DNA from: Elusimicrobiota bacterium | Lineage (GTDB): Bacteria > CG03 > SLGR01 > JAGXOG01 | Assembly (NCBI GenBank): GCA_027858455.1 | Contig: JAQICQ010000085.1 | Location: 1-17,202 of the forward strand | DNA: 17,202 bases | Direction: 5' to 3' | Notes under the pieces: generated by a model | The model's database searches: none | What the model was told of the DNA's origin: nothing | What the model saw: only the letters and a program-made list of their open reading frames with translations | In this document: one piece after another, positions 1 through 7,928 of the stretch | Layout of the letters: the number at the start of each line of letters is the position of its first letter | Numbering within the stretch: the stretch's first letter is position 1 | Made by a program: the position numbers and the translations under genes

Positions 1-177
1 ATTTTAAATAAAGAAACAAGTGAGAAGATAAAAAACATATTATTTGATGAAATTCAAGAGGATTCTAAATTTGATTTAGTAATAGATATGATGGGAAAAG
101 TATATGATTTTGATACCACTTTGTTATATCTTAAAAAATTAGAGGCTGGATTTAATGAGGCTGTTAGTTTTAAATAG
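1..177 (+). CDS. C-terminal end of an unrecognised protein (partial)
   Basis: An open frame runs in from the left edge and gives 58 residues before a TAG stop at 175-177; its start lies outside the window. The visible tail is mixed charged and hydrophobic, with a stretch VIDMMGKVYDFDTTLLYLKK that looks like ordinary helical globular protein. I see no membrane segment and no motif I can assign to a family. By hand count the segment is about 24% G+C, far below the genes downstream, and codons are almost all A/T-ending. It is separated from the next gene by 190 bases with a promoter, so it is probably not part of the same operon. That it is coding is inferred from the uninterrupted frame only. 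Confidence 0.5.
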   Translation: MLNKETSEKIKNILFDEIQEDSKFDLVIDMMGKVYDFDTTLLYLKKLEAGFNEAVSFK

Positions 178-253
178 TGTAAAGGTCACATTCCGGAAGA
201 TCGAAGGAGAAGGCAAAAGGATAAAAATAGGTACCGTCTTCATTTCTATACCC

Positions 254-281
254 TTGTTGTAATCTTATTATTAAATATAAT
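254..281 (+). promoter_or_regulatory. Putative sigma-70 promoter for the downstream gene string
   Basis: A -35-like TTGTTG at 254-259 and a perfect -10 TATAAT at 276-281 are separated by 16 bases. Transcription would begin near 288 and leave a leader of about 80 bases before the first gene at 368. It lies in the only gene-free stretch longer than 100 bases, at the head of a long same-strand series, which is where a promoter is expected. The surroundings are AT-rich, so a chance match is possible. Confidence 0.42.
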
Positions 282-367
282 ATAAGAAGTAGCGGACAAT
301 AAGTTATTAGTAAACAAAAAGGCTATATGATTTTACTTAAGAAGTCTGGAGGGTAAAGATAAAAACC

Positions 368-967
368 ATGATAATTAATAATAAGTCTGGTAGTAACCAT
401 CCTGCATTTTTGAAAAATAAGTATATTTTCCGAAGAAAAGTTTTTAAATTATTCGGCGGAGCTTTTCATGTTTACGATGAATCGGGCAATATTGTTTTTT
501 ATTCAACACAAAAGGCATATAAACTCAAAGAGGATTTCAGGATTTACAGCGATGAGAGCTGCACGGAGGAACTGCTTACAATAAAAACTCCTCAGGTTTT
601 TGATATAAGCGCTACTTATAATGTAGTTGATCCAAAGACCGGGCCGGTAGGTTCTCTTAAAAGAAAGGGCTTGAAATCCCTGCTGAAAGATGAGTGGATA
701 TTTTTATCGCCGGAAGGAATCCAAATAGGCATCATGACAGAGACCGGCATGCTTAAAGCTTTACTTAGCAGATTTATCAATTTAATTCCTCAAAATTATA
801 CTGTATCAACTTCAGCCGGTCTTGAGGTAGCCCGTATCCGCCAGCATTTTAATCCGTTTATTCTTAAATATATTATGGATATTGTATCCCCTTCCCGGGA
901 TATAGATAAACGGCTTCTTGCCGCGGCCGGTATTTTACTTTCCGGTATTGAGAGGAGACAAAAATAA
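368..967 (+). CDS. LURP-one-related / tubby C-terminal-like protein
   Basis: A 199-residue protein without signal peptide or clear membrane helix. Residues ~18-60 (YIFRRKVFKLFGGAFHVYDE followed by GNIVFYS and KLKEDFRIY) have the alternating pattern of the LURP-one/tubby-like beta-barrel family: a strand with basic residues, then 'a-bit-of-protein G-N-x-(V/L)-(F/Y)', then a lysine-rich strand. The middle (residues 70-150) continues as short beta strands with turns, and the tail (~160-199) is helical. Proteins of this fold include phospholipid scramblases, but most bacterial members have no known role and I assign none. The start ATG is preceded by GGAGGG at 348-353, 14 bases away, which is a long spacing. 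It is the first gene after the promoter at 254-281 and is followed after 10 bases by the next gene. Confidence 0.6.
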   Translation: MIINNKSGSNHPAFLKNKYIFRRKVFKLFGGAFHVYDESGNIVFYSTQKAYKLKEDFRIYSDESCTEELLTIKTPQVFDISATYNVVDPKTGPVGSLKRKGLKSLLKDEWIFLSPEGIQIGIMTETGMLKALLSRFINLIPQNYTVSTSAGLEVARIRQHFNPFILKYIMDIVSPSRDIDKRLLAAAGILLSGIERRQK

Positions 968-977
968 ATTTTAAAAG

Positions 978-1769
978 ATGAAATTCGGCGCAGTTAATAA
1001 TTACAAGAATAAAATAGAAGACGAAGTAAGGTGGATACATTCAAAAGGGTTTGATTATATTGACATGACTTTTGAACCGGTCTTTAGTTCTAAAATTAAG
1101 ATAGGGTCCATAAAGAAGGCTCTGCAAGAGACCGGACTCGGTGTAATAGGCCATATAAGCCCGTCGCTGCCGCTGGCATTTCCTTTAAAATCAATAAGAA
1201 AAGCGGCCTGGGAAGAATTAACTAAATACGCGGACCTGTTTAAAGAGCTTGAGATTAAATATGTTACATTGCATCCTTCGCTTCAGATGCCGCTTGTAGA
1301 TATTGAAAAAAAATTTAAATATAACCGGGAAATGGTTAAGAAAGCAGATAAGATAATTCGGGACAGGGGGATGACTTTAATCCTGGAAAGTTTTTTTTAT
1401 CCGTTTGATACTCCCGGAGCTTTTGAGCGTCTGCTCGACGGATTGGACAGAGTTATGGTCCATATAGATATAGGGCATTGTAACTTAGCGGGCAGAAATT
1501 TATCCGGCGGAAAAGATACAACAGAAGATTTTTTTAAAAAGTTCGGCAGCCGTATAGTCCATCTTCATTTTTCAGATAATTACGGTAAATATGATTCTCA
1601 TAAAGCTATAGGCGATGGAAATATTGACTGGGAAAGAATAATAGAAATTTTAAATGATTATGGATACGATTCTACAATAACGCTTGAGGTATTTACAGAT
1701 GACAGGAAACATCTTATCCAAAGCAGAAATAAGATTAAAGAAATAATAAATAAAGTTAAAAAGAGATGA
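978..1769 (+). CDS. TIM-barrel sugar phosphate isomerase/epimerase-like protein
   Basis: A 263-residue protein of the xylose-isomerase-like / AP endonuclease family 2 TIM-barrel fold. The expected metal-site residues appear in order at barrel strand ends: H99 (VTLHPS), E137 (LILESFF), D164 and H167 (HIDIGHCNLAG), H195/H197 (VHLHFSDN), the H208 and GDG (212-214) loop that precedes NIDW, and E237 (ITLEVF). This set normally holds one or two divalent cations. Members act as sugar or inositol isomerases/epimerases or as endonuclease IV; the sequence is too short and too unlike Nfo to call a DNA repair enzyme, so the substrate is unknown. The stop overlaps the start of the next gene as ATGA at 1766-1769, so translation is probably coupled to the YjbQ-family gene. 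Confidence 0.8.
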   Translation: MKFGAVNNYKNKIEDEVRWIHSKGFDYIDMTFEPVFSSKIKIGSIKKALQETGLGVIGHISPSLPLAFPLKSIRKAAWEELTKYADLFKELEIKYVTLHPSLQMPLVDIEKKFKYNREMVKKADKIIRDRGMTLILESFFYPFDTPGAFERLLDGLDRVMVHIDIGHCNLAGRNLSGGKDTTEDFFKKFGSRIVHLHFSDNYGKYDSHKAIGDGNIDWERIIEILNDYGYDSTITLEVFTDDRKHLIQSRNKIKEIINKVKKR

Positions 1770-2185
1770 TAAAGACAGAGGTTATAAAACTGGATACATG
1801 CGGGAATTGCGATATTATAAATATCACCCCGTATATAGAAAATTTTATTCAAAATAATGGAATAAGAGAAGGGCTGATCAATATTTCTGTTAAAGGTTCG
1901 ACAGGAGCTGTTACCTCCATTGAATACGAGCCTAATTTAATTAAGGATTTTAAGGAAAGCATGGAAATCCTTGCTCCTTCCGATAAAAAATATCAGCATG
2001 CAAAAACATGGAATGATGATAACGGATATTCCCATGTAAGGGCTTCGGTGGTAGGCTTTTCCGAATCAGTGCCGGTAACCGGCGGAGAACTTATACTCGG
2101 AACCTGGCAGCAGGTAGTGGTAATTGATTTTGATACAGCCCCCCGGAAACGGGAAGTTGCATTGAACGGGATATATCAACAATAG
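1766..2185 (+). CDS. YjbQ/UPF0047 family protein (secondary thiamine-phosphate synthase-like)
   Basis: A 139-residue protein matching the full length of the YjbQ (UPF0047) family. Hallmarks seen: GSTGAV (44-49), the loop with H78 and H90 in NGYSHVRASVVG, then GGELILGTWQQ (106-116) and the closing FDTAPRKREVAL. Conserved histidines of this family form a metal/phosphate site. E. coli YjbQ has weak thiamine-phosphate synthase activity, but its true role is unsettled, so the product name should be read as a family label. The start ATG overlaps the preceding stop by four bases, and rsmD begins one base after its stop, so this gene is in the middle of a tightly coupled set. Confidence 0.88.
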   Translation: MIKTEVIKLDTCGNCDIINITPYIENFIQNNGIREGLINISVKGSTGAVTSIEYEPNLIKDFKESMEILAPSDKKYQHAKTWNDDNGYSHVRASVVGFSESVPVTGGELILGTWQQVVVIDFDTAPRKREVALNGIYQQ

Positions 2186-2186
2186 C

Positions 2187-2732
2187 ATGCCTACGATAGT
2201 AACCGGAAAATATAAAGGGCGTAACCTTGAAAATATACCCGGAAAGTCCGTGCGCCCCATATCCGGGATGATTAAAGAAGCTCTTTTTTCAAAACTTGCA
2301 GCAAAAATAAAAGATGCCGTTTTTCTGGATGTTTTTGCCGGGACCGGCAGTGTTGGGATTGAGGCGTTATCCCGTGGTGCGAAAAAAGTTGTATTTGTAG
2401 AAAAAGATCCGGTTATGGTAGAGATGCTTAATAAAAATTTAAGTATAGTTGACGATTCGGATAATTACAAAGTGGTTAAAACCGATTTTTTCAGTTATGA
2501 TTTTAAAGAATTCAGCCGCAATTATCCGGATATTATATTTACCGGCCCGCCGTATAAAGACAACCTATCCGATAAAATACTAAAATATTGTCACAGAAGA
2601 TGTTACAGTAAAAAAACTCTGCTGATAATCCAGCATTTTCACGGTGAGAAAGCCTCCCATCCCGGATATAAAAAGATTGACAGCCGCAAATACGGCATCT
2701 CCCGCCTTGATTATTTTACCGGGATTGATTGA
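2187..2732 (+). CDS. rsmD: 16S rRNA guanine-N2 methyltransferase RsmD family
   Basis: A 181-residue SAM-dependent methyltransferase of the RsmD family, whose classical members methylate G966 of 16S rRNA. N-terminal family signature: GKYKGRNL then VRP followed by KEALFSKL (residues ~7-36). SAM-binding motif I is LDVFAGTGSVGIEALSRGA, followed by the acidic VFVEKD and the D of KTDFF. Odd point: catalytic motif IV, normally (D/N)PP(Y/F), reads IIFTGPPY, with GGC encoding Gly in place of Asp at 2542-2544. The Asp normally contacts the amino group of the target base, so activity may be reduced or the protein may be diverged; see findings. The length is normal for the family. The start is one base after the previous stop; no strong ribosome-binding site was seen, which suits translational coupling. 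Confidence 0.82.
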   Translation: MPTIVTGKYKGRNLENIPGKSVRPISGMIKEALFSKLAAKIKDAVFLDVFAGTGSVGIEALSRGAKKVVFVEKDPVMVEMLNKNLSIVDDSDNYKVVKTDFFSYDFKEFSRNYPDIIFTGPPYKDNLSDKILKYCHRRCYSKKTLLIIQHFHGEKASHPGYKKIDSRKYGISRLDYFTGID

Positions 2733-2764
2733 AAAAAGCACTGTACTTTGATATATTTTAAAAT

Positions 2765-3958
2765 ATGAAAATAAAATTATTACTAATTGCACTATTCTTT
2801 CTTACCGTTGCCGGCTGCGCAAGGCCTGTAAAAAAATCCGGACGGATAAAAGAAAATGAGATATGGCAAGGAAAGATTGTTCTTGCGGGAGATGTTTATA
2901 TAGAACCGGGGGTTATCCTGACGGTTTTACCGGGAACCGCAATAACTTATTCGGAAGATAAAATAACTCATGAAATACAGAGAATTACAAGTTACGGTGG
3001 TGCGACTTATGACCTTTTCAGCGAGAATAAAATAGAGCTTATTGTCGATGGCGATTTAAATATTAAGGGAACGGCTGAAAATCCCGTAAAGATATCAGCC
3101 GGCAAAAAATTTGCATCACGCGCCGGCGGGATAAATTTTATAGGCAACAAGAGTTCTTCGTCCATAGTAAATCTGGAAATTATCGGGGGTTATACGGGAA
3201 TAAGAATTTATAACAGCCGCGCTCCGGATATCAGCACTATAACCATTACAGGGGTTTCTGTCGGAGCGATAGGCTGCTGGAACCGTGCCGACCCGGTGAT
3301 TATTTATGCAAATATAATTGATAATAAGTACGGAATAGGAGCTTCCGATTTGGCATCGCCCATAATAAAAAATTCCCGTATAACTAACAACAGCGCTTCG
3401 GGAGTGTTTTTTGAGGGGGAAAGCCGGGGAGTAGTTACGGGGTCCGATATTGACGGCAATAATGTTGGTGTAGCCTGCGGCAATCTTTCCCGCCCGGAAA
3501 TTTATTCTAATGAAATTACAGGCAACGGTTCCGGGGTAGGTTTGTGGGATGAGAGCGCTCCATTGATAAAAGATAATAGGTTCGGAGCAAATATTGTCGG
3601 TGTCCTGGCTCTGAATAGTTCTACTGTTGATATCAGGAATAATAAAATTCATGATAACGGGGGAGGGATAACCATGGATGATTCTTCTTCGGGTAAAATT
3701 CAGAACAATATTATCGCCGCCCACGCTGCCGGGATTATACTTAGAAACAGCGGGAAGACCGAGGTTGCGGCCAATACGTTAACGAACAATGAATACGGCA
3801 TAAAAGTCGCATTACATGCGGAACCGCAAATTTCAAATAATAACTTTGTATCTAACAGGGTAGGGGTGCTTTTTACGGATTATTCATCACCGGTCCTTAA
3901 GAAAAATTCTTTTACGGATAATTTAAACGAAACAGTTGACAGCCGGATTGGAGAATGA
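2765..3958 (+). CDS. Right-handed parallel beta-helix repeat lipoprotein (NosD-like)
   Basis: A 397-residue exported protein. A lipoprotein signal peptide is clear: MK-I-K, a hydrophobic core, then lipobox VAGC with Cys18 as the lipidated residue and Ala at +2, which favours outer-membrane sorting. Residues ~35-60 (W-x-G-x-I-V-x-x-G-D-V, then LTVLPGTAI) form the cap strand common to NosD-like and pectate-lyase-like helices. From ~115 to the end there are about a dozen parallel beta-helix rungs of 20-24 residues with repeated N-x-I/x-x-N-x-x-G-I/V patterns. Such proteins bind or cut polysaccharides, or are surface scaffolds; no catalytic residues can be picked out here. The gene follows a 32-base gap and ends one base before the nadK start. 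Confidence 0.83.
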   Translation: MKIKLLLIALFFLTVAGCARPVKKSGRIKENEIWQGKIVLAGDVYIEPGVILTVLPGTAITYSEDKITHEIQRITSYGGATYDLFSENKIELIVDGDLNIKGTAENPVKISAGKKFASRAGGINFIGNKSSSSIVNLEIIGGYTGIRIYNSRAPDISTITITGVSVGAIGCWNRADPVIIYANIIDNKYGIGASDLASPIIKNSRITNNSASGVFFEGESRGVVTGSDIDGNNVGVACGNLSRPEIYSNEITGNGSGVGLWDESAPLIKDNRFGANIVGVLALNSSTVDIRNNKIHDNGGGITMDDSSSGKIQNNIIAAHAAGIILRNSGKTEVAANTLTNNEYGIKVALHAEPQISNNNFVSNRVGVLFTDYSSPVLKKNSFTDNLNETVDSRIGE

Positions 3959-3959
3959 A

Positions 3960-4742
3960 ATGCCTGATAAGATAGCCCTGCTTTATAATAAAAACAAAAA
4001 AGTTTCCGTTGAAAAAGCCGAACTTTTAAAAAAAATTTTATCCGGGAAAAATGCAGCTCTCACCGATATGGAAGTTAGCCGGGATACAGAGATAATTATA
4101 AGCATAGGCGGAGACGGAACAGTCCTTAAATCTGCCCGCAGCGCCCATAAATACGATATTCCCCTGGCTGCTGTAAATACAGGGACTCTTGGGTTTCTTG
4201 GGTTAAATATAAGTAACCCGGAGCGTTTTGCCGATAAAATATTAGAGGGCCGGTATAACTGTAAAGAACTTACTATGCTTGAAATTTCTTTAGGCGGCGA
4301 AAAAATATACGCATTGAACGATGTAGTAGTTAAAAACGGACAGACGGCAAGGGTTATAAATCTCGCCTTATCAGTTGACGGGGAAAATGTTTTCAATATA
4401 AAAGGCGATGGTATTATTGTTTCTACTCCCACCGGCTCTACTGCCTATTCTCTGGCGGCCGGAGGCCCGGTAGTTACTCCCGGAAGGGAACTTTTAATTA
4501 TTTCTCCACTTGCCCCTCATTCTTTGAGTTACCGGCCTCTGGTTACGGGGCCTGCTGAAATTATCATAGAAAGAACAGGAAAAAAACAGCAGTTAGTTAT
4601 TATGACCGTTGACGGCCAGGTTAGCCGGGATATAGGGAAAGATACAAAAATAACCGTTAATTTAAGCAAGCGAAAATTAAAACTTGTAGAAGGACGGAGA
4701 GAGTTTTTCAGTATATTAAAGAAAAAACTCAAATGGGGGTAG
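3960..4742 (+). CDS. nadK: NAD kinase
   Basis: Phosphorylates NAD to NADP with ATP or polyphosphate, in the cytoplasm. The protein is 260 residues from the ATG at 3960, a normal length. Signatures: GGDGT at 50-54 with the catalytic Asp52, NTGTLGFLG, LNDVVV, and the long motif around GDGIIVSTPTGSTAYSLAAG with GGPVVTP, then APHSLSYRPLV. I chose the ATG at 3960 because GGAG at 3950-3953 lies six bases upstream and because it starts right after the beta-helix stop; a TTG at 3936 would add eight non-conserved residues. recN starts on the base after its stop, as in many bacteria where nadK and recN are adjacent. Confidence 0.95.
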   Translation: MPDKIALLYNKNKKVSVEKAELLKKILSGKNAALTDMEVSRDTEIIISIGGDGTVLKSARSAHKYDIPLAAVNTGTLGFLGLNISNPERFADKILEGRYNCKELTMLEISLGGEKIYALNDVVVKNGQTARVINLALSVDGENVFNIKGDGIIVSTPTGSTAYSLAAGGPVVTPGRELLIISPLAPHSLSYRPLVTGPAEIIIERTGKKQQLVIMTVDGQVSRDIGKDTKITVNLSKRKLKLVEGRREFFSILKKKLKWG

Positions 4743-6416
4743 TTGAATTTGTTCAGCAGCATAAAAGTAAAAGATTTCGCTCTCGTTGAAGAAGTTTCCA
4801 TTGATTTGGGAAGGGGGCTGAATATAATTTCCGGACAGACCGGCGCCGGTAAATCCATACTCATAGGGGCTCTTTCAATGGTCCTCGGGGAAAGAGTGGG
4901 CAGGGAGATAGTGCGGAAGGGTAAGGAATTTTGCGAGGTCGCGGCCTCCTTCCGTCAGGATATTTTAACCGGGGAGTTGTCTGATTTCTTAAAAGAGCGT
5001 GATATAGATTCGTCCCAGCTTCTTTTAAGAAGGAGATTTTATGCCCGCGGCCGCAGCAGCTGTTATATAAACGATATTCACGTAACTTTAAAGACACTTA
5101 AAAGCCTGGGGGATATGCTCGTTGATATACATTCACAGAATCAGCACCAGGCGTTATTAAATAAAAAAGTCCAGAGGGAACTGCTTGACAGGTATATCTC
5201 CGCTGAAAACTTAGTCGGTAAAGTCAAAAAGATATGGGATAAATATAAGATTTTAGAGAAAGAAAAGAAAAATAAAGAAGATGAGCACAGGCAGATTAAA
5301 GAAGAGATTGATAGGCTGAGGTATGAGTTAAAAGAGATAGATGCGGCTGAATTATATCCGGAGATTGACGAGGATACAGACCGGGACTATGCCGTATTAA
5401 ATAATGCGGAACGACTTTTTAGCGCGTCTTCGCGGGCTTATAATCTTTTTTACGAAAGAGAAAGGTCTATATTAGAGCAGATCTCTGAAATTTCAGAAGA
5501 GATAGAGGAACTTAAAGAAATTGACGGCGAGCTCTCTCCGGTTTATGAGATACTTCAAAATATGGAATATGAGATAGAGGCAGTAAGCGACGGGCTCAGG
5601 TCATATAAAGAAAATATAAGTTACAGCTCTTCAAAATTTGAGGAGGTATCCGAAAAAAAAGACCTCTTAAATTCACTTAAAAGAAAATACGGGGGGGATA
5701 TAAAATCAGTAATAGAATACAGGGATAAAATAAAAAATAAGCTCAGCGATTTTGACACCTGTGACGAAAAGTTAGAAGATATAAATAATAAGCTGAAGAA
5801 GGTAAAGGATGAATTACAAAAAAAATCTAATGAACTTACCGGAAAACGAAAAAAAGGCAGTAATAAGCTTTCCGATAAAACAGGATATAACTTAGGTAAA
5901 CTCGGGATGAGCGACGCGGAATTTAAAATAGAACTAATTCCCACAGAACCCGGACCGACCGGGTCTGAAGAGGTGGTTTTTAAAATAAAAACTAATCCCG
6001 GCGAATCTTTAATGGAATTAAAAAAGATTGCATCCGGCGGTGAGACGTCTCGGGTTATGCTCGCCGTTAAATCCGCGCTTGCCGCCGCCGACAGTATTCC
6101 TATACTTATATTTGACGAGATAGATACAGGCATAGGAGCGACGATCGGCAGCAGGGTAGCGGTTGAAATAAAGAAGCTTTCCGGGTATCATCAGATTATT
6201 GTGGTAACTCATATGCCCCAGATTGCCGCAAAAGCAGACCGTCATTTTAAAATAACTAAAGGGAAGAAGGGGAAAAGAACAGTTACCGATATAAAAAAGA
6301 TTTCTTCCGGAGAAAGAGTAGGGGAAATAGCAAGGCTTTTAGGTGGCAAAGATGATGAGATTTCAAGGAAAAAAGCAAGGGAGTTGATAAATAATCAGGA
6401 GAAAAAAGCTGTATGA
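4743..6416 (+). CDS. recN: DNA repair ATPase RecN
   Basis: SMC-like ATPase that acts in double-strand break repair. The 557 residues match the family length. Order of parts: N-terminal ATPase lobe with Walker A GQTGAGKS (31-38; the usual Glu after the first Gly is Gln here), the RecN-specific VDIHSQNQHQALLN region (~125-140), a long charged coiled-coil middle (~160-390), then signature ASGGETSRVML (430-440), Walker B ILIFDE (D458, E459) with DTGIGATIG, and THMPQIAAKADRHF. The start appears to be TTG at 4743, directly after the nadK stop, with GGGGG at 4735-4739; a second TTG at 4749 has better spacing and would remove two residues. The stop overlaps the next start as ATGA. Confidence 0.94.
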   Translation: MNLFSSIKVKDFALVEEVSIDLGRGLNIISGQTGAGKSILIGALSMVLGERVGREIVRKGKEFCEVAASFRQDILTGELSDFLKERDIDSSQLLLRRRFYARGRSSCYINDIHVTLKTLKSLGDMLVDIHSQNQHQALLNKKVQRELLDRYISAENLVGKVKKIWDKYKILEKEKKNKEDEHRQIKEEIDRLRYELKEIDAAELYPEIDEDTDRDYAVLNNAERLFSASSRAYNLFYERERSILEQISEISEEIEELKEIDGELSPVYEILQNMEYEIEAVSDGLRSYKENISYSSSKFEEVSEKKDLLNSLKRKYGGDIKSVIEYRDKIKNKLSDFDTCDEKLEDINNKLKKVKDELQKKSNELTGKRKKGSNKLSDKTGYNLGKLGMSDAEFKIELIPTEPGPTGSEEVVFKIKTNPGESLMELKKIASGGETSRVMLAVKSALAAADSIPILIFDEIDTGIGATIGSRVAVEIKKLSGYHQIIVVTHMPQIAAKADRHFKITKGKKGKRTVTDIKKISSGERVGEIARLLGGKDDEISRKKARELINNQEKKAV

Positions 6417-6859
6417 GAAAAGCAACATTAAATGATGCGGAAAGTATTCGGAAATTAATAGGCCTGTTTGCCGCAGACGGGACAATGCTGCCCCGGTCGA
6501 TTAATTATCTGATAAGCAATATCCGGGATTTCTGGGTTATTGAAGAAGGTGGGGATATAGTGGGCTGCTGCGCGCTTCATCCTTTATGGTATAATCTGGT
6601 GGAGATAAAATCCTTGGCTGTGAGAAAAGATTATCAGAATAAGAAGCTGGGTAAAAAGTTTGTAGAAAATTGTATAGACGAAGCTAAAACCCTGGGCGCC
6701 GGACAGGTATTTACATTGACTTATATTCCCGGTTTTTTTGAAAAGCTTGGTTTTCAGAAAAAGAAGAAAGAAGCTATGCCTCACAAGATATGGGCTGAGT
6801 GTATAAATTGTCCGCATTTTCCGGACTGTGACGAAGTATTAATGGTGAAAGAGATATGA
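6413..6859 (+). CDS. GNAT acetyltransferase, ArgA-like N-acetylglutamate synthase type
   Basis: A 148-residue single-domain GNAT protein of the short N-acetyltransferase group related to the acetyltransferase half of ArgA. Seen in order: MLPRS and IRDFWV near residues 23-45, GCCALHPLW, EIKSLAVRKDYQNKKLGKKF (the acetyl-CoA pyrophosphate loop, here N-K-K-L-G-K rather than G-x-G-x-G/A), LTYIPGFFEKLGF, and a C-terminal cysteine/histidine group CINCPHFPDCDE. That tail is typical of this subfamily and may bind metal. The expected reaction is acetyl-CoA plus glutamate to N-acetylglutamate, the first step of arginine synthesis, but no other arg gene is in the window so the substrate is inferred from family only. 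It overlaps both neighbours by four bases. Confidence 0.82.
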   Translation: MRKATLNDAESIRKLIGLFAADGTMLPRSINYLISNIRDFWVIEEGGDIVGCCALHPLWYNLVEIKSLAVRKDYQNKKLGKKFVENCIDEAKTLGAGQVFTLTYIPGFFEKLGFQKKKKEAMPHKIWAECINCPHFPDCDEVLMVKEI

Positions 6860-7062
6860 TAATAATAATAAAATTGTTAATTGGTTTGTTTTTTGTGGTT
6901 TTGGGAAGCTGTTATATATATGCGCCCCATATTGTTTCCAAATTTAACCGCTGGGTAAGAGACAACATCGCTACCGACCGGCTGCTTATTCTGCGCAGGA
7001 GAAGGACCGGACTTTTCTTAATAGTTCTGGGCGTTGTGCTTTTAATTTTTCTTTTTAAATGA
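6856..7062 (+). CDS. Small two-helix membrane protein, unknown function
   Basis: A 68-residue protein with two hydrophobic helices: residues ~3-24 and ~50-67. Between them is a strongly basic loop with FNRWVRD, DRLLILRRRRTG, which by the positive-inside rule should face the cytoplasm, giving both ends outside. I do not recognise a characterised family; similar small proteins with an NRWVR-type loop occur in various bacteria, from memory. It is likely real because its ATG overlaps the acetyltransferase stop and its stop overlaps the aroE start, both as ATGA. No function is assigned. Confidence 0.65.
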   Translation: MIIIIKLLIGLFFVVLGSCYIYAPHIVSKFNRWVRDNIATDRLLILRRRRTGLFLIVLGVVLLIFLFK

Positions 7063-7928
7063 TGCAAAACAGCGGCATGAATACCTGCTGGCTTATAGGC
7101 CATCCGGTGGCTCATTCCCTTTCTCCCGGTATGCAGAGGGTCTTATATAGGGATATGGGGATAGAGGGATGGGCATACAGAAAAAAAGATTTAAAAGAAA
7201 TATATCAGATTAAAGAATTTATCAGCGGCGTAATCAAAAAAAAAGATATCGGTTTTAATGTTACTGTTCCTCACAAAGAAAATATTATAAAGTTAATTGA
7301 TAAAACAGATGAAGCAGCTTTAGCTATAGGAGCTGTAAATACAGTAAAAAACAGCAGGGGCATTCTTAAAGGATACAATACCGACTGGGTAGGTTTTAAG
7401 AATGATTTAAAAGAAAGTATAGGAATTAAAAAATGCCGCGATGCTTTGGTTCTGGGGGCAGGCGGCGCGGGCCGGTCGGTTGTTTATGCCTTAGCCGGGG
7501 GAATAGCGGACGGGGACATATATCTGTATGATAAGGATATTGCCCGGGCCGGAAGGTTAAAAAAAGATTTAAGTAACAACAATGCTGTATCAGTAGTAGG
7601 CAGTTTATCAACTGCGATGGATATGATCTCCGGGGTTGAACTTTTGGTTAATGCCACTCCTGTGGGAATGAAACCGGGGCCGCCGGTAATTGATTTAAAA
7701 TCGGCGCGAAGTTCGTTAAAGGTATACGATGTTGTATATAACCGTAAGACCGAGCTTATAGGCACCGCAAAAACCATGGGATTAAAAGCTTCTTCCGGGG
7801 CGGGAATGCTGGCAGGCCAGGGAGCGGAGGCATTTTATATATGGTCCGAAGGCAAATACGGGAAAGTCCCCGCAGAGACCAAAGAAAAGATGAAGAAATA
7901 TATTATTAAAGAGGTCAATAATGATTAG
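7059..7928 (+). CDS. aroE: Shikimate dehydrogenase
   Basis: Reduces 3-dehydroshikimate to shikimate with NADPH. All family marks are present: SLSP (20-23) for substrate binding, NVTVPHK with catalytic Lys73, GAVNT, GYNTDW with the catalytic Asp, the nucleotide loop GAGGAGR, NATPVGM, DVVYNRKTEL and the closing MLAGQGAEAF. Length from 7059 is 289 residues; ATG at 7062 (second codon) or 7077 are alternative starts, the last giving an N-terminus closer to the usual family start. It overlaps the preceding small membrane protein gene by four bases and aroC by eight. Confidence 0.95.
   Translation: MMQNSGMNTCWLIGHPVAHSLSPGMQRVLYRDMGIEGWAYRKKDLKEIYQIKEFISGVIKKKDIGFNVTVPHKENIIKLIDKTDEAALAIGAVNTVKNSRGILKGYNTDWVGFKNDLKESIGIKKCRDALVLGAGGAGRSVVYALAGGIADGDIYLYDKDIARAGRLKKDLSNNNAVSVVGSLSTAMDMISGVELLVNATPVGMKPGPPVIDLKSARSSLKVYDVVYNRKTELIGTAKTMGLKASSGAGMLAGQGAEAFYIWSEGKYGKVPAETKEKMKKYIIKEVNND

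Noticed and set aside
3116..3724. Long reverse-strand open frame (about 200 codons) opposite the beta-helix gene
   Set aside because: It lies wholly inside a lipoprotein gene with clear signal peptide and repeats; its own translation has no recognisable motif and no ribosome-binding site. A by-product of the repetitive coding strand.
3160..3940. Repetitive pattern resembling a tandem DNA repeat
   Set aside because: The periodicity is at protein level (beta-helix rungs) and the DNA copies are not similar enough to be a recent repeat; it is explained by the fold.
3936..3959. Upstream TTG start for nadK
   Set aside because: It would overlap the previous gene by 23 bases and add eight unconserved residues; ATG 3960 has GGAG six bases upstream.
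5621..6133. Reverse-strand open frame opposite recN
   Set aside because: Serine- and phenylalanine-rich translation typical of the antisense of a Lys/Glu-rich coiled coil; recN motifs on the + strand are decisive.
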